From Pseudomonas akapageensis (GTDB lineage Bacteria > Pseudomonadota > Gammaproteobacteria > Pseudomonadales > Pseudomonadaceae): a stretch of 64,000 bases of DNA. Position numbers and translations under genes: made by a program. Positions 31,081 to 44,902 of the stretch are shown in pieces. The first letter of the stretch is position 1. Every line of letters starts with the position of its first letter. The stretch covers positions 1 to 64,000 of the forward strand of contig NZ_VXCP01000020.1 of NCBI RefSeq assembly GCF_011355085.1, given 5' to 3'. The notes under the pieces were generated by a model that saw only the letters and a list, made by a program, of their open reading frames with translations, did not search any database and was not told the DNA's origin.

Positions 31081-31661
31081 GGATATCCCCTGAGTTGAAA
31101 GCCGGTGAGGCAAAAACAGAGCCCATTGTACCGGCCGGCCGCGTACTTATCCACATGCCGATGCTGTGGAGATGGTGATAAATCAGCAGCTTATTGACCA
31201 ATATGACCCTTCGGCGGTGTGAATAAGCTCTGTGGATAACTGCCGTTGAGGTCTATGCACAAGTGGGGGCTGGAACCAGTGGATAACTTCGCTGTGGATA
31301 ACTGCCAATTCCATACACAGCTTTTCCGAGGGCACAGCACAGGCGCAACACCGTTTACCGACAAGGTTACCATTCTCTGTACAGTAGACAGAATCTGGCC
31401 TTGAGGTACTTATCCACAGATGGTGGTCCAGCTAAGATCTATAAGTTCTACAGAAAAGCTTTAAATAATTCCCTTCTCTATTTTTATATCTGAGTGACCC
31501 ATTGGCCAAGGTCTCCTGGAAAAATTCGGCCGACCCCGCTTATCTCTTATTCAAGGAAACGTTGGTTGGAAATTGACCTGCGGCCTTGCTTTCTCTAGAA
31601 TCGCCGATCTCTTAAAACGGGGGCCATTCCGGCCCGTTGTGGACGAACCAGGTAACACGCC
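31081..31661. other. oriC: Chromosomal replication origin oriC (dnaA-rpmH intergenic region)
   Basis: A 581-bp gene-free stretch between the divergent dnaA and rpmH genes. Exact DnaA boxes (TTATCCACA) lie at 31147-31155 (+), 31231-31239 (-), 31293-31301 (-) and 31410-31418 (+), with a one-mismatch box at 31279-31287 (-). An AT-rich stretch at about 31441-31495 (runs of ttaaataatt and tatttttatat) is the likely unwinding element. It also holds the dnaA and rpmH promoters. The dnaA-rpmH gap is the established location of Pseudomonas oriC. Confidence 0.93.
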
Positions 31662-31796
31662 ATGAAACGTACTTTCCAACCCAGCACTATCAAACGCGCC
31701 CGTACCCACGGTTTCCGTGCCCGCATGGCTACCAAAAACGGTCGTGCCGTCCTGTCGCGTCGCCGCGCCAAAGGTCGTGCACGTCTGGCAGTTTGA
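31662..31796 (+). CDS. rpmH: 50S ribosomal protein L34
   Basis: A 44-residue basic protein, [18 protein letters not shown] at its start, with the standard L34 sequence and length. It is too short for most ORF cut-offs. It is followed after 13 bp by rnpA, the universal rpmH-rnpA pair. Confidence 0.97.
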   Translation: MKRTFQPSTIKRARTHGFRARMATKNGRAVLSRRRAKGRARLAV

Positions 31797-31809
31797 TAAT
31801 CCGGCACTG

Positions 31810-32214
31810 GTGGTGAGTCAGGACTTCAGTCGGGAAAAGCGTCTTCTGACAGCCCGACACTTCAAAGCGGTCTTTGACTCCCCAACCGGCAAGGTCCCAG
31901 GGAAAAACCTCCTGCTCCTTGCTCGCGAAAACGGTCTCGATCACCCCCGCTTGGGGTTAGTGATCGGAAAAAAGAGCGTTAAGCTTTCCGTTCAGCGCAA
32001 TCGCCTCAAACGCTTGATGCGCGATTCCTTTCGCCTGCACCAGGATCTGCTGGTCGGGTGGGATATCGTGATCGTCGCGCGCAAAGGTTTGGGCGACGTA
32101 GAAAACCCAGAATTGCACCAGCACTTTGGCAAGCTCTGGAAGCGCCTTGCACGTAGTCGGCCTGCTCCAGTGGTTAACGCCGAATCTGAAGGGGTAGACA
32201 GTCAGGATGCGTAA
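31810..32214 (+). CDS. rnpA: Ribonuclease P protein component
   Basis: Basic protein cofactor of RNase P, which trims the 5-prime ends of tRNA precursors. The 134 residues include [20 protein letters not shown] and the RNR signature in [22 protein letters not shown]. Tandem GTG codons at 31810 and 31813 are both possible starts; I took the first because related proteins begin MVS. It overlaps yidD by 8 bases. Confidence 0.95.
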   Translation: MVSQDFSREKRLLTARHFKAVFDSPTGKVPGKNLLLLARENGLDHPRLGLVIGKKSVKLSVQRNRLKRLMRDSFRLHQDLLVGWDIVIVARKGLGDVENPELHQHFGKLWKRLARSRPAPVVNAESEGVDSQDA

Positions 32215-32452
32215 ACTGGCACTCGTTCCGATCCAGTTTTACCGTTATGCCATCAGCCCACTGATGGCCAGTCACTGTCGTTTCTATCCCAGTTGCTCCT
32301 GCTACGCGTATGAAGCCATAGAAAATCATGGCTTTCTGCGCGGTGGCTGGCTGACCATTCGTCGTTTAGGTCGTTGTCATCCGTGGAATGCCGGTGGCTT
32401 TGACCCGGTTCCGCCTGCCCCATCTCCCCGTACTTCTTCGATAGCCGAGTAA
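32207..32452 (+). CDS. yidD: Membrane protein insertion efficiency factor YidD
   Basis: 81-residue amphipathic protein thought to help YidC-dependent membrane insertion. It has the family core [20 protein letters not shown] then [20 protein letters not shown], with the conserved Cys residues and [15 protein letters not shown] at the end. It lies between rnpA (overlapping) and yidC (2-bp gap), its conserved place. Confidence 0.96.
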   Translation: MRKLALVPIQFYRYAISPLMASHCRFYPSCSCYAYEAIENHGFLRGGWLTIRRLGRCHPWNAGGFDPVPPAPSPRTSSIAE

Positions 32453-32454
32453 TC

Positions 32455-34137
32455 ATGGATATTAAACGCACGATCCTGATCGTCGCCCTGGCAATCGTGT
32501 CCTACGTCATGGTTCTGAAATGGAACCAGGACTACGGCCAAGCAGCCTTGCCGATTCAGAATGTTGCAACCAACAGCACCGCATCGGGCCTGCCGGACAC
32601 CGCTCTTGGTAACAATGCATCCGCAAGTGCCGATGTACCCAGCGCGAACGCAGATTCCAGTACGCCTGCACTGGCCCCGGTGGCCATCAGCAAGGATCTG
32701 ATTCGGGTTAAAACCGACGTACTCGATCTGGCTATCGATCCAAACGGTGGTGATATCGCGCAGTTGATGCTGCCGAAATACCCACGTCGCCAGGACCATC
32801 CGGATATTCCGTTCCAACTGTTCGATAACGGTGGCGAACGTACTTATCTGGCGCAAAGTGGTTTGACCGGTGTGAACGGTCCGGATGCCCGTTCGTCGGG
32901 TCGCCCGCTGTACGCTACGGAGCAAAAAAGTTATCAACTGGCTGATGGCCAGGATCAACTGGTCGTTGACCTCAAGTTCAGCGATTCAGGCGTCAACTAC
33001 ATCAAGCGTTTCACCTTCAAGCGCGGTGAATACGACCTGGTTGTCACCTACCTGATCGATAACCAGAGCCCTCAAGCCTGGACCGGTAACCTGTTCGCGC
33101 AATTGAAACGCGATGCCAGTGCCGATCCTTCCTCGAGCACCGCTACCGGTACAGCCACCTACCTGGGTGCTGCCCTGTGGACAAGTTCCGAGCCCTACAA
33201 GAAAGTGTCGATGAAAGACATGGACAAGGGTTCTCTGAAGGAAACTGTCGACGGTGGTTGGGTAGCCTGGCTGCAGCACTATTTCGTGACTGCCTGGATT
33301 CCGAACAAGGCTGACAACAACGTTGTTCAGACCCGTAAAGACAGCCAAGGCAACTACATCATCGGTTTCACGGGCCCTGCGCTGAATGTTGCCGCCGGTG
33401 CCAAGGCCGAAACCAGTGCCAAGCTGTATGCCGGTCCGAAAATCCAGTCCGCGCTCAAAGAGTTGTCCCCAGGTCTGGAACTGACCGTCGACTACGGCAT
33501 TCTCTGGTTCATCGCCCAGCCGATTTTCTGGCTGCTGCAACATATCCACAGCCTGCTGGGTAACTGGGGTTGGTCGATCATTGTCCTGACGATGCTGATC
33601 AAAGGCCTGTTCTTCCCGTTGTCCGCCGCCAGCTACAAGTCCATGGCGCGCATGCGTGCCGTTGCTCCGAAACTGGCTGCACTCAAGGAACAACATGGCG
33701 ATGACCGGCAGAAAATGTCGCAGGCCATGATGGAGCTGTACAAGAAAGAGAAGATCAATCCGCTGGGTGGTTGCTTGCCAATCCTCGTGCAGATGCCGGT
33801 TTTCCTGTCGTTGTACTGGGTATTGCTGGAAAGCGTGGAAATGCGCCAGGCTCCATGGATGTTCTGGATCACCGACCTGTCGATCAAGGATCCGTTCTTC
33901 ATCCTGCCGATCATCATGGGCGCGACCATGTTCATTCAGCAGCAGCTGAACCCGACTCCGCCGGATCCGATGCAGGCCAAGGTGATGAAGCTGATGCCGA
34001 TCATCTTCACCTTCTTCTTCCTGTGGTTCCCTGCAGGTCTGGTGCTGTACTGGGTTGTGAACAACTGCCTGTCGATCGCACAGCAGTGGTACATCACTCG
34101 TAGCATCGAAGCGGCCAGCAAGAAAGCTGCCGCCTGA
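32455..34137 (+). CDS. yidC: Membrane protein insertase YidC
   Basis: Inserts and folds inner-membrane proteins alone or with SecYEG. The 560 residues comprise an N-terminal TM anchor (about 5-22), a large periplasmic beta-supersandwich domain (about 75-340) and the conserved five-helix core. The core includes SIIVLTMLIKGLFFPLSAAS, the GGCLPILVQMPVFLSLYWVL hairpin/TM region and IFTFFFLWFPAGLVLYWVVN. A terminator follows. Confidence 0.97.
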   Translation: MDIKRTILIVALAIVSYVMVLKWNQDYGQAALPIQNVATNSTASGLPDTALGNNASASADVPSANADSSTPALAPVAISKDLIRVKTDVLDLAIDPNGGDIAQLMLPKYPRRQDHPDIPFQLFDNGGERTYLAQSGLTGVNGPDARSSGRPLYATEQKSYQLADGQDQLVVDLKFSDSGVNYIKRFTFKRGEYDLVVTYLIDNQSPQAWTGNLFAQLKRDASADPSSSTATGTATYLGAALWTSSEPYKKVSMKDMDKGSLKETVDGGWVAWLQHYFVTAWIPNKADNNVVQTRKDSQGNYIIGFTGPALNVAAGAKAETSAKLYAGPKIQSALKELSPGLELTVDYGILWFIAQPIFWLLQHIHSLLGNWGWSIIVLTMLIKGLFFPLSAASYKSMARMRAVAPKLAALKEQHGDDRQKMSQAMMELYKKEKINPLGGCLPILVQMPVFLSLYWVLLESVEMRQAPWMFWITDLSIKDPFFILPIIMGATMFIQQQLNPTPPDPMQAKVMKLMPIIFTFFFLWFPAGLVLYWVVNNCLSIAQQWYITRSIEAASKKAAA

Positions 34138-34163
34138 CAGGTTGATCATCTAACCTGTGGATA

Positions 34164-34186
34164 AACGCCCCCTCGTGGGGCGTTTT
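34164..34186 (+). terminator. Terminator after yidC
   Basis: Stem aacgcccc / ggggcgtt with a five-base loop and a short T run. It overlaps an exact DnaA box (34156-34164) at its left edge. Confidence 0.75.
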
Positions 34187-34219
34187 GCTATCTGCCGTTT
34201 TTGTCGTGAGGCCTCGATC

Positions 34220-35590
34220 ATGAATACTCCCCGTGAAACCATCGCTGCGATCGCCACGGCCCAGGGCCGCGGCGGCGTCGGGATCGTGCGCATCTCCGGG
34301 CCTCTGGCGAGCAAGGCCGCCAGCGCAATCACCGGGCGTACATTGACGCCACGTTATGCACACTACGGTCCTTTCCGAGCAGATGACGAACAGGTCATCG
34401 ATGAAGGTATTGCGTTGTATTTCCCCGGGCCTAATTCGTTTACCGGTGAAGATGTACTCGAACTGCAAGGCCATGGCGGACCTGTGGTCCTGGATATGTT
34501 GCTGCAGCGCTGTCTGCAGCTTGGTTGCCGCCTGGCCAGGCCCGGTGAATTCAGCGAGCGTGCCTTCCTCAATGACAAGCTCGACCTGGCCCAGGCGGAG
34601 GCGATTGCCGATTTGATCGAAGCCAGTTCCGCGCAAGCGGCGCGCAATGCACTGCGCTCATTACAGGGCGCGTTTTCGCAGCGTGTGGATAACCTCACTG
34701 AAAAGCTGATCAACCTGCGCATCTATGTGGAAGCGGCAATCGACTTCCCGGAAGAAGAAATCGACTTCCTGGCCGATGGTCACGTGCTGAGTATGCTCGA
34801 TCAGGTGCGTGATGATTTATCCACAGTCGTTCGCGAGGCCGGGCAGGGCGCCTTGCTGCGTGATGGCATGACGGTTGTGATTGCCGGTCGACCGAACGCT
34901 GGCAAGTCGAGCCTGTTGAACGTTCTGGCGGGACGCGAGGCGGCCATCGTGACGGATATCGCGGGCACCACTCGGGATATTCTTCGAGAACATATCCACA
35001 TCGACGGAATGCCCCTGCACGTTGTCGATACCGCTGGTCTGCGCGATACCACCGACCATGTGGAAAAGATTGGCGTCGAGCGGGCACTCAAGGCTATCGG
35101 CGAAGCCGACAGAGTGTTGTTGGTGGTCGATGCCACAGCACCCGAGGCCGATGATCCATTCGCGCTATGGCCGGAATTCCTGGAGCAACGCCCGGATCCG
35201 GCCAAGGTCACCCTGATCCGAAACAAAGCCGACCTCAGTGGCGAACCCATCGCGATGGAACAGTGTGGGGATGGCCATGTCACCATCTCCTTGAGCGCGA
35301 AGTCCGCGGACCTGGGATTGGACTTGTTGCGTGACCACCTGAAGGCCTGCATGGGTTATGAACAGACAGCAGAAAGCAGCTTCAGCGCCCGCAGGCGGCA
35401 TTTGGAGGCACTCAAGCATGCCAGTGATTCCCTTGAACACGGCAGGGCTCAGTTGACGCTGGCCGGCGCTGGAGAACTGTTGGCCGAGGATCTGCGTCAG
35501 GCTCAGCAGGCGCTTGGTGAAATTACCGGAGCGTTCAGCTCCGACGACTTGCTGGGACGGATCTTTTCGAGCTTCTGCATCGGTAAGTAG
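34220..35590 (+). CDS. mnmE: tRNA modification GTPase MnmE
   Basis: With MnmG it makes the cmnm5/mnm5 modification at U34 of certain tRNAs. The 456 residues have an N-terminal formyl-THF-binding domain (DTIAA-type start, then [18 protein letters not shown]), a helical domain, the G domain ([25 protein letters not shown]) and the C-terminal CIGK motif. The ATG at 34220 ([15 protein letters not shown]) is the usual start; the longer frame runs through the terminator. DnaA boxes lie at 34684-34692 and 34817-34825 in the gene. Confidence 0.97.
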   Translation: MNTPRETIAAIATAQGRGGVGIVRISGPLASKAASAITGRTLTPRYAHYGPFRADDEQVIDEGIALYFPGPNSFTGEDVLELQGHGGPVVLDMLLQRCLQLGCRLARPGEFSERAFLNDKLDLAQAEAIADLIEASSAQAARNALRSLQGAFSQRVDNLTEKLINLRIYVEAAIDFPEEEIDFLADGHVLSMLDQVRDDLSTVVREAGQGALLRDGMTVVIAGRPNAGKSSLLNVLAGREAAIVTDIAGTTRDILREHIHIDGMPLHVVDTAGLRDTTDHVEKIGVERALKAIGEADRVLLVVDATAPEADDPFALWPEFLEQRPDPAKVTLIRNKADLSGEPIAMEQCGDGHVTISLSAKSADLGLDLLRDHLKACMGYEQTAESSFSARRRHLEALKHASDSLEHGRAQLTLAGAGELLAEDLRQAQQALGEITGAFSSDDLLGRIFSSFCIGK

Positions 35591-36134
35591 TTTTTTATCC
35601 ACAACCAGGTCCCGATACCCATCGGGACCTTCATCGCTTGTATTTTCCCCCCTCATATTCCCCTGCCCACCGAATGAATCACTGCCATCTCGGTGGCGTA
35701 GCCGTGCCTGCGTTTTTTCCACAGCACCCGATCTGTGGATTAAGCCCTGTGGAAAACCAAGCCTCAGCTCAGTTGATAACTGGGCCTCAAAGCTGACGAT
35801 AAACCGACCTGTGCATAACCACCTGTTTCATCCACAGGTTTAAACCGATTATCCAGAATGCTCATGGGCACATGACCACAGACTTTTGAACCTCTGTACA
35901 TATTGAATCATATGGGCTGCAGAACCTTATCCACAGAAAGTGTGTCCACTAGAAATAAACATAAAAACAAAGCTTTAATAAATTCTTCTCTCTTTATTTC
36001 TATTGCTCATCGTTATCCACAGCTGGTTAAATTTTGTGCAAAAGGTTCCTTTAGAGGGGGTGAAGTCCCTATACTTGTCAGCTATCCCAATTACCCAACC
36101 CATTTACCCCTACAGAACACACACGAGGTGCGTG
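35591..36134. other. Second origin-like region between mnmE and mnmG
   Basis: 544 bp without a gene. Exact DnaA boxes lie at 35595-35603, 35927-35935 and 36013-36021 (all +). Near matches lie at 35734-35742 (-), 35810-35818 (-), 35828-35836 (+) and 35849-35857 (+). A strongly AT-rich stretch at about 35946-36005 sits between the last two exact boxes. A hairpin (35607-35630) just after mnmE may terminate it. Pseudomonads are known to have a second autonomously replicating region near this gene pair besides the dnaA-rpmH origin. The mnmG promoter must also be here. Confidence 0.75.
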
Positions 36135-38027
36135 GTGGATTTCCCTTCCCGTTTTGAAGTGATCGTCATCGGCGGCGGCCATGCCGGAACCGAGGCTGCG
36201 CTTGCGTCAGCACGCATGGGCGCAAAGACCCTGCTGCTTACACATAACGTGGAAACCCTCGGGCAAATGAGTTGCAACCCTGCCATTGGCGGCATAGGCA
36301 AGAGCCATCTGGTCAAAGAGATCGATGCGCTGGGCGGCGCAATGGCGACGGCAACCGATAAAGGCGGTATTCAGTTTCGCGTGTTGAACAACCGCAAAGG
36401 CCCGGCTGTACGGGCAACCCGTGCCCAGGCGGACCGGGTTCTGTACAAGGCAGCGGTGCGCGAGATCCTGGAAAACCAGCCGAACCTGTGGATATTTCAA
36501 CAGGCCTGCGACGACCTGATCGTCGAGCAAGACCAGGTTCGCGGTGTCGTGACACAAATGGGTCTGCGTTTCTTCGCTGATTCCGTCGTCCTGACCACAG
36601 GCACCTTCCTCGGTGGACTTATCCACATCGGTTTGCAGAACTATTCCGGCGGTCGCGCCGGTGACCCGCCCTCGATCGCACTGGCACATCGGCTGCGTGA
36701 GTTGCCATTGCGGGTCGGTCGCCTGAAAACCGGTACCCCGCCACGCATTGACGGTCGGTCTGTGGATTTCTCGGTGATGACCGAGCAGCCAGGCGATACG
36801 CCGATTCCGGTGATGTCGTTCATGGGGTCCAAGGAACAGCACCCACGGCAGGTGAGTTGCTGGATTACTCACACCAACGCCCGTACCCACGAGATCATTG
36901 CGTCGAACCTCGACCGTTCGCCGATGTACTCGGGTGTCATCGAAGGTGTCGGCCCTCGCTATTGCCCTTCGATCGAAGACAAGATTCACCGTTTTGCCGA
37001 CAAGGAAAGCCATCAGGTCTTCATCGAGCCTGAAGGTCTGACCACCCACGAGCTGTATCCGAACGGCATTTCCACATCGTTGCCATTCGATGTGCAGCTG
37101 CAGATCGTCCGTTCGATTCGCGGCATGGAAAATGCCCACATCGTTCGACCCGGTTATGCCATCGAGTACGACTATTTCGACCCGCGGGACCTGAAGTACA
37201 GCCTGGAAACCAAAGTTATCGGTGGCCTGTTCTTCGCTGGACAGATCAACGGTACTACCGGCTACGAAGAAGCCGGCGCCCAGGGTTTACTGGCAGGAGC
37301 CAACGCCGCACTGCGTGCACAGGGGCGTGAAAGCTGGTGCCCGCGCCGTGATGAGGCGTACATCGGCGTACTGGTCGATGACCTGATCACCCTGGGGACC
37401 CAGGAACCGTACCGGATGTTTACATCACGCGCCGAGTACCGGTTGATCCTGCGCGAAGACAACGCCGACCTGCGTCTGACCGAAAAAGGCCGCGAGCTGG
37501 GCCTGGTCGACGATGAACGCTGGGCTGCGTTCAGCGCCAAGCGCGAAGGCATCGAATTGGAAGAGCAACGCCTGAAAAGTACCTGGGTTCGCCCCAATAC
37601 GGAGCAAGGCCAGGCGATTGCCGAAAAGTTCGGAACGCCCCTGAGCCATGAATACAACCTGCTCAGCCTGCTGTCGCGCCCGGAAATCGACTACGCAGGG
37701 TTGGTTGAGGTTACCGGCGGCGGCTGCGCCAATGTCCAGGTGGCCGAACAGGTCGAGATCAAGACCAAGTACGCCGGCTACATCGACCGCCAGCAGGATG
37801 AAATCGCCCGATTGCGCGCCAGTGAAAACACCAGGCTGCCGGACGATATCGACTACGCTGCCATTTCCGGTCTGTCCAAGGAAATTCAAAGCAAGCTGGG
37901 GCAGACTCGCCCCGAAACCCTGGGTCAGGCTTCCCGTATTCCAGGCGTTACCCCCGCGGCGATTTCCCTGTTGATGATTCATTTGAAAAAACGCGGCGCA
38001 GGCCGTGAGTTGGAGCAAAGCGCTTGA
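36135..38027 (+). CDS. mnmG: tRNA uridine-5-carboxymethylaminomethyl modification enzyme MnmG (GidA)
   Basis: FAD- and NADH-dependent partner of MnmE. The protein is 630 residues from the GTG at 36135 ([20 protein letters not shown]), with gagg at 36125-36128. It has the FAD site [37 protein letters not shown], and the second family signature [20 protein letters not shown]. The C-terminal helical domain ends in [18 protein letters not shown]. Open frame upstream of the GTG lies in the origin-like region and is not coding. It overlaps rsmG by four bases. Confidence 0.97.
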   Translation: MDFPSRFEVIVIGGGHAGTEAALASARMGAKTLLLTHNVETLGQMSCNPAIGGIGKSHLVKEIDALGGAMATATDKGGIQFRVLNNRKGPAVRATRAQADRVLYKAAVREILENQPNLWIFQQACDDLIVEQDQVRGVVTQMGLRFFADSVVLTTGTFLGGLIHIGLQNYSGGRAGDPPSIALAHRLRELPLRVGRLKTGTPPRIDGRSVDFSVMTEQPGDTPIPVMSFMGSKEQHPRQVSCWITHTNARTHEIIASNLDRSPMYSGVIEGVGPRYCPSIEDKIHRFADKESHQVFIEPEGLTTHELYPNGISTSLPFDVQLQIVRSIRGMENAHIVRPGYAIEYDYFDPRDLKYSLETKVIGGLFFAGQINGTTGYEEAGAQGLLAGANAALRAQGRESWCPRRDEAYIGVLVDDLITLGTQEPYRMFTSRAEYRLILREDNADLRLTEKGRELGLVDDERWAAFSAKREGIELEEQRLKSTWVRPNTEQGQAIAEKFGTPLSHEYNLLSLLSRPEIDYAGLVEVTGGGCANVQVAEQVEIKTKYAGYIDRQQDEIARLRASENTRLPDDIDYAAISGLSKEIQSKLGQTRPETLGQASRIPGVTPAAISLLMIHLKKRGAGRELEQSA

Positions 38028-38671
38028 GTTCCATGGTTACCCAGCAGCACAGCGAAGAGTTGTCCACAGGCGCCCGGGAAATGGGCGTGGAGCTGACGGC
38101 ACATCAGCACGATCAACTGCTGGCCTATCTGGCGCTGTTGATCAAATGGAACAAGGCTTACAACCTGACCGCGGTGCGTAACCCGGATGAGATGGTCTCG
38201 CGGCACCTGCTCGACAGCCTGAGTATCCTGCCGTACATCGGAAACAGCCCTAGCTGGCTGGATGTCGGCAGCGGCGGGGGGATGCCAGGCATTCCCCTGG
38301 CGATCATGTTTCCCGAAAAGCAGATCACCACGCTGGACAGTAACGGCAAGAAAACCCGTTTCCAGACTCAGGTCAAGCTCGAGCTCAAGCTGGACAACCT
38401 GCAAGTTATCCACAGCCGGGTCGAAGCTTTTCGACCTGAGCAGCCATTCACTGGTATTGTTTCCCGAGCCTTCAGCAGCCTGGAAGACTTCACCAACTGG
38501 ACACGGCACCTGGGCGATACCCAGACCCGCTGGCTGGCGATGAAAGGGCTGCATCCGGCCGACGAACTGGTAGCATTACCGGCGGACTTCCACCTCGATA
38601 GCGCAAACGCCTTGGCCGTTCCGGGTTGCCAAGGCCAGCGCCATCTGCTGATACTGCGCCGCACGGCATGA
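38024..38671 (+). CDS. rsmG: 16S rRNA (guanine-527-N7) methyltransferase RsmG (GidB)
   Basis: Methylates G527 of 16S rRNA. The 215-residue SAM-dependent enzyme has [31 protein letters not shown] and the SAM loop [17 protein letters not shown]. The start is either TTG 38024, overlapping the mnmG stop, or ATG 38033; I kept the former because related proteins begin MSS. An exact DnaA box is at 38406-38414. Confidence 0.94.
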   Translation: MSSMVTQQHSEELSTGAREMGVELTAHQHDQLLAYLALLIKWNKAYNLTAVRNPDEMVSRHLLDSLSILPYIGNSPSWLDVGSGGGMPGIPLAIMFPEKQITTLDSNGKKTRFQTQVKLELKLDNLQVIHSRVEAFRPEQPFTGIVSRAFSSLEDFTNWTRHLGDTQTRWLAMKGLHPADELVALPADFHLDSANALAVPGCQGQRHLLILRRTA

Positions 38672-38689
38672 TTGGGAACACAAGCAAGA

Positions 38690-39481
38690 ATGGCTAAGGT
38701 ATTCGCAATAGCGAACCAAAAGGGTGGTGTGGGTAAAACCACCACCTGTATCAACCTCGCAGCATCGCTGGTTGCGACCAAGCGCCGCGTACTGTTGATC
38801 GATCTCGATCCGCAGGGCAACGCCACCATGGGCAGCGGTGTGGATAAGCATGCCCTGGAAAACTCGGTCTATGACCTGTTGATCGGTGAATGCGACCTGG
38901 CACAGGCCATGCACTTCTCGGAGCATGGCGGCTACCAACTGCTGCCTGCCAACCGCGACCTGACCGCCGCCGAAGTCGTTCTGCTGGAAATGCAGATGAA
39001 AGAGAGCCGGCTGCGCACGGCACTGGCGCCGATTCGGGAAAATTACGATTACATCCTGATCGACTGCCCGCCGTCGCTTTCGATGCTGACACTCAACGCC
39101 CTGGTCGCCTCCGATGGCGTAATCATTCCGATGCAATGTGAATACTTTGCCCTGGAAGGCTTGAGCGACCTTGTGGATAACATCAAGCGCATCGCCGAGT
39201 TGCTCAATCCGAATCTGAAGATCGAAGGCTTGCTGCGGACCATGTATGACCCGCGCCTGAGCCTGATCAACGACGTTTCCGCGCAACTCAAGGAACACTT
39301 CGGCGATCAGCTCTACGACACGGTGATCCCGCGCAACATACGCCTGGCCGAAGCGCCAAGCTTTGGCATGCCGGCGCTGGCCTATGACAAGCAATCACGC
39401 GGCGCTTTGGCTTATCTGGCCCTGGCCGGTGAAATGGTCCGTCGCCAGCGTCGTCAACCACGCACTGCTCCAGCAACTTAA
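38690..39481 (+). CDS. parA: Chromosome partitioning ATPase ParA (Soj)
   Basis: Walker-type ATPase that moves ParB-parS complexes. The 263 residues have the deviant Walker A AIANQKGGVGKTTTCINLA, LLIDLDPQGNAT, and YDYILIDCPPSLSMLTLNAL. The ATG at 38690 (MAKVFAIANQKGG) is the standard start. DnaA boxes lie at 38839-38847 and 39172-39180. It sits next to parB and within about 13 kb of two parS sites. Confidence 0.97.
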   Translation: MAKVFAIANQKGGVGKTTTCINLAASLVATKRRVLLIDLDPQGNATMGSGVDKHALENSVYDLLIGECDLAQAMHFSEHGGYQLLPANRDLTAAEVVLLEMQMKESRLRTALAPIRENYDYILIDCPPSLSMLTLNALVASDGVIIPMQCEYFALEGLSDLVDNIKRIAELLNPNLKIEGLLRTMYDPRLSLINDVSAQLKEHFGDQLYDTVIPRNIRLAEAPSFGMPALAYDKQSRGALAYLALAGEMVRRQRRQPRTAPAT

Positions 39482-39490
39482 GGAATCCGC

Positions 39491-40363
39491 ATGGCCGTTA
39501 AGAAACGAGGTCTCGGACGTGGCTTGGATGCACTGCTGAGTGGTCCGACTATCAGCGCGCTCGAAGAGCAGGCTGTCCAGGTCGATCAGAAAGAATTGCA
39601 CCACCTGCCGCTGGATGTCATCCAGCGCGGCAAGTACCAGCCACGCCGGGACATGGATCCCCAGGCGCTCGAAGAACTGGCGCAATCGATCAGGAACCAG
39701 GGCGTGATGCAGCCGATCGTGGTCCGGCCGATCGGTAACGATCGCTACGAGATCATCGCCGGCGAACGTCGCTGGCGCGCCAGCCAGCAAGCCGGCCTGG
39801 AAAAGATCCCGGCCATGGTCCGCGATGTGCCCGACGAAGCCGCCATTGCCATGGCGCTGATCGAGAACATCCAGCGCGAGGACCTCAACCCGGTCGAAGA
39901 GGCTGTGGCCCTGCAGCGCCTGCAGCAGGAGTTCCAGTTGACCCAGCAGCAAGTCGCCGATGCCGTGGGCAAGTCCCGGGTGACCGTGGCCAATCTGCTG
40001 CGACTGATTTCGTTGCCGGAAGTGATCAAGACCATGCTGTCGCACGGCGACCTGGAAATGGGCCATGCCCGTGCGTTGCTTGGTTTGCCGGATGAGCAAC
40101 AGGTTGAAGGGGCGCGACACGTTGTCGCACGTGGCCTGACCGTTCGCCAGACCGAAGCGCTGGTTCGCCAGTGGCTCAATGGCAAGCCGGAACCTGTCGA
40201 ACCGGTCAAGCCGGATCCGGACATCACTCGGCTTGAGCAGCGTCTGGCAGAGCGGCTGGGCTCCGCGGTGCAGATCCGCCACGGGCAGAAAGGCAAAGGG
40301 CAGTTAGTGATCCGTTACAACTCGCTGGACGAGTTGCAAGGTGTTCTTGCTCACATCCGCTGA
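39491..40363 (+). CDS. parB: Chromosome partitioning protein ParB (Spo0J)
   Basis: CTP-dependent clamp that loads at parS and spreads. The 290 residues start MAVKKRGLGRGLDALLS. The N-terminal CTPase domain follows (QPIVVRPIGNDRYEIIAGERRWRA is split over the GERR motif). The HTH domain (QQQVADAVGKSRVTVANLLR) recognises parS, and a C-terminal dimerisation domain completes it. It is 9 bp after parA. Confidence 0.97.
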   Translation: MAVKKRGLGRGLDALLSGPTISALEEQAVQVDQKELHHLPLDVIQRGKYQPRRDMDPQALEELAQSIRNQGVMQPIVVRPIGNDRYEIIAGERRWRASQQAGLEKIPAMVRDVPDEAAIAMALIENIQREDLNPVEEAVALQRLQQEFQLTQQQVADAVGKSRVTVANLLRLISLPEVIKTMLSHGDLEMGHARALLGLPDEQQVEGARHVVARGLTVRQTEALVRQWLNGKPEPVEPVKPDPDITRLEQRLAERLGSAVQIRHGQKGKGQLVIRYNSLDELQGVLAHIR

Positions 40364-40411
40364 AACAATTCTTGTTGTAGCGCTTCATCTTTAATCACTA
40401 CCGGCAGTTGA

Positions 40412-40433
40412 ATAGGGGCCAAACCGCCCCTAT
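40412..40433. terminator. Stem-loop between parB and atpI
   Basis: Inverted repeat ataggggc / gcccctat with a six-base loop, about 50 bp after parB. The right arm overlaps a tatact -10-like hexamer, so it may end parAB transcription and also sit at the atp promoter. Confidence 0.55.
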
Positions 40434-40511
40434 ACTCTGCGCGCATTTTGTCGGCACAAATTATGCCAAGTTATTGATGTTTGGCGGGTCGACTTTCGAG
40501 GAGCAGTTGTG

Positions 40512-41805
<1,294 letters not shown>

Positions 41806-41828
41806 GACTCGCCTGGCGTGTCTGGTGT

Positions 41829-41850
41829 CCCTCCTGCTTGCGCAGGAGGG
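41829..41850 (+). other. Stem-loop in the atpB-atpE gap
   Basis: Inverted repeat ccctcctgc / gcaggaggg with a four-base loop in the 146-bp gap before atpE. Probably an RNA-processing or stability element that helps the high c-subunit stoichiometry (inference). Confidence 0.55.
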
Positions 41851-41936
41851 TGGCAAGCGAGAGTCCGCAAGGGCTGATGTAAAAAACGATTTTGCTTTAC
41901 CGCTTTAATCTAAAAAACCTAACCAATACGACGTAA

Positions 41937-42209
<273 letters not shown>

Positions 42210-42266
42210 TCACTCGAATCGTCGAGTTGATTGGTGTGATGGACAAAGAACGAGCGAGGTGTTGGC

Positions 42267-42737
42267 GTGAACATTAATGCAACCCTGATTGGCCAGTCCG
42301 TTGCGTTCTTCATTTTTGTGCTGTTCTGCATGAAGTTCGTGTGGCCTCCGGTCATCGCGGCTTTGCAAGAACGTCAGAAGAAGATCGCGGAAGGATTGGA
42401 CGCTGCCAGCCGAGCGGCTCGCGACCTGGAGTTGGCCCACGACAAAGTGAGTCAACAACTGCGCGAAGCGAAGACTCAGGCAGCCGAAATCATTGAGCAA
42501 GCCAAGAAGCGCGGTGCTCAGATCGTCGAGGAAGCCCGTGACCAGGCCCGCGTCGAAGCTGAACGTGTGAAGGCTCAGGCTCAGGCCGAGATCGAACAGG
42601 AACTGAACGGTGTCAAAGACGCGCTGCGCGCCCAACTGGGTAGCCTGGCAGTCAATGGTGCTGAGAAGATCCTCGGCGCCACAATCGATCAAAACGCGCA
42701 CGCGGAGCTGGTTAATAAACTGGCCGCTGAAATCTAA
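42267..42737 (+). CDS. atpF: ATP synthase Fo subunit b
   Basis: 156-residue stator subunit. It has a single N-terminal TM helix (about 5-25, [20 protein letters not shown]) followed by a long charged coiled coil, the peripheral stalk. Length and order match the family. Confidence 0.97.
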   Translation: MNINATLIGQSVAFFIFVLFCMKFVWPPVIAALQERQKKIAEGLDAASRAARDLELAHDKVSQQLREAKTQAAEIIEQAKKRGAQIVEEARDQARVEAERVKAQAQAEIEQELNGVKDALRAQLGSLAVNGAEKILGATIDQNAHAELVNKLAAEI

Positions 42738-42749
42738 GCGAGGGCGATC

Positions 42750-43286
42750 ATGGCAGAACTGACCACGTTGGCCCGACCTTACGCTAAGGCAGCCTTCGAG
42801 CACGCCCGGGCCCAACAGCAGCTGGCCAATTGGTCAGCCATGCTCGGCCTGGCTGCTGCGGTGTCGCAAGACGGCACCATGCAGCAAGTGCTCAAGGCCC
42901 CGCGACTGACGAGCGCACAAAAGGCCAGCACTTTTATTGAAGTGTGTGGCGACAAGTTCGATGCCAAGGCACAGAATTTCATCAACGTCGTTGCCGAAAA
43001 CGACCGTCTCCTGCTGTTGCCGGAGATCGCTGCTCAGTTCGACCTGTACAAGGCCGAGCAAGAGAAATCGGTAGATGTGGATGTCACCAGTGCTTTTGCA
43101 TTGAACCAAGATCAGCAAGACAAACTCGCCAAGGTTCTCAGTGCACGGCTCAACCGGGAAGTGCGCCTGCAAGTTGCGGAGGATGCCAGCCTTATCGGTG
43201 GTGTCATCATTCGCGCCGGCGACCTGGTTATCGATGGCTCGATTCGCGGCAAACTCGCGAATCTTGCCGAAGCATTGAAATCTTGA
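42750..43286 (+). CDS. atpH: ATP synthase F1 subunit delta
   Basis: 178-residue stator protein joining subunit b to the top of F1. It starts [19 protein letters not shown], the delta-family beginning, and has the C-terminal [21 protein letters not shown] signature split by small residues. Gaps of 12 and 21 bp to its neighbours. Confidence 0.97.
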   Translation: MAELTTLARPYAKAAFEHARAQQQLANWSAMLGLAAAVSQDGTMQQVLKAPRLTSAQKASTFIEVCGDKFDAKAQNFINVVAENDRLLLLPEIAAQFDLYKAEQEKSVDVDVTSAFALNQDQQDKLAKVLSARLNREVRLQVAEDASLIGGVIIRAGDLVIDGSIRGKLANLAEALKS

Positions 43287-43307
43287 GTTTGAAGGGGCAG
43301 CAGAGCA

Positions 43308-44852
<1,545 letters not shown>

Positions 44853-44857
44853 GCCGC

Positions 44858-44881
44858 AGCGGGGGCTTTGCGGCCCCCGCT
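44858..44881 (+). other. Stem-loop between atpA and atpG
   Basis: Inverted repeat agcgggggc / gcccccgct with a six-base loop in a 50-bp gap. It has no T run, so an mRNA processing/stability hairpin is likelier than a terminator. Confidence 0.5.
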
Positions 44882-44902
44882 TGCTAACCTGATAGGTGTT
44901 AC

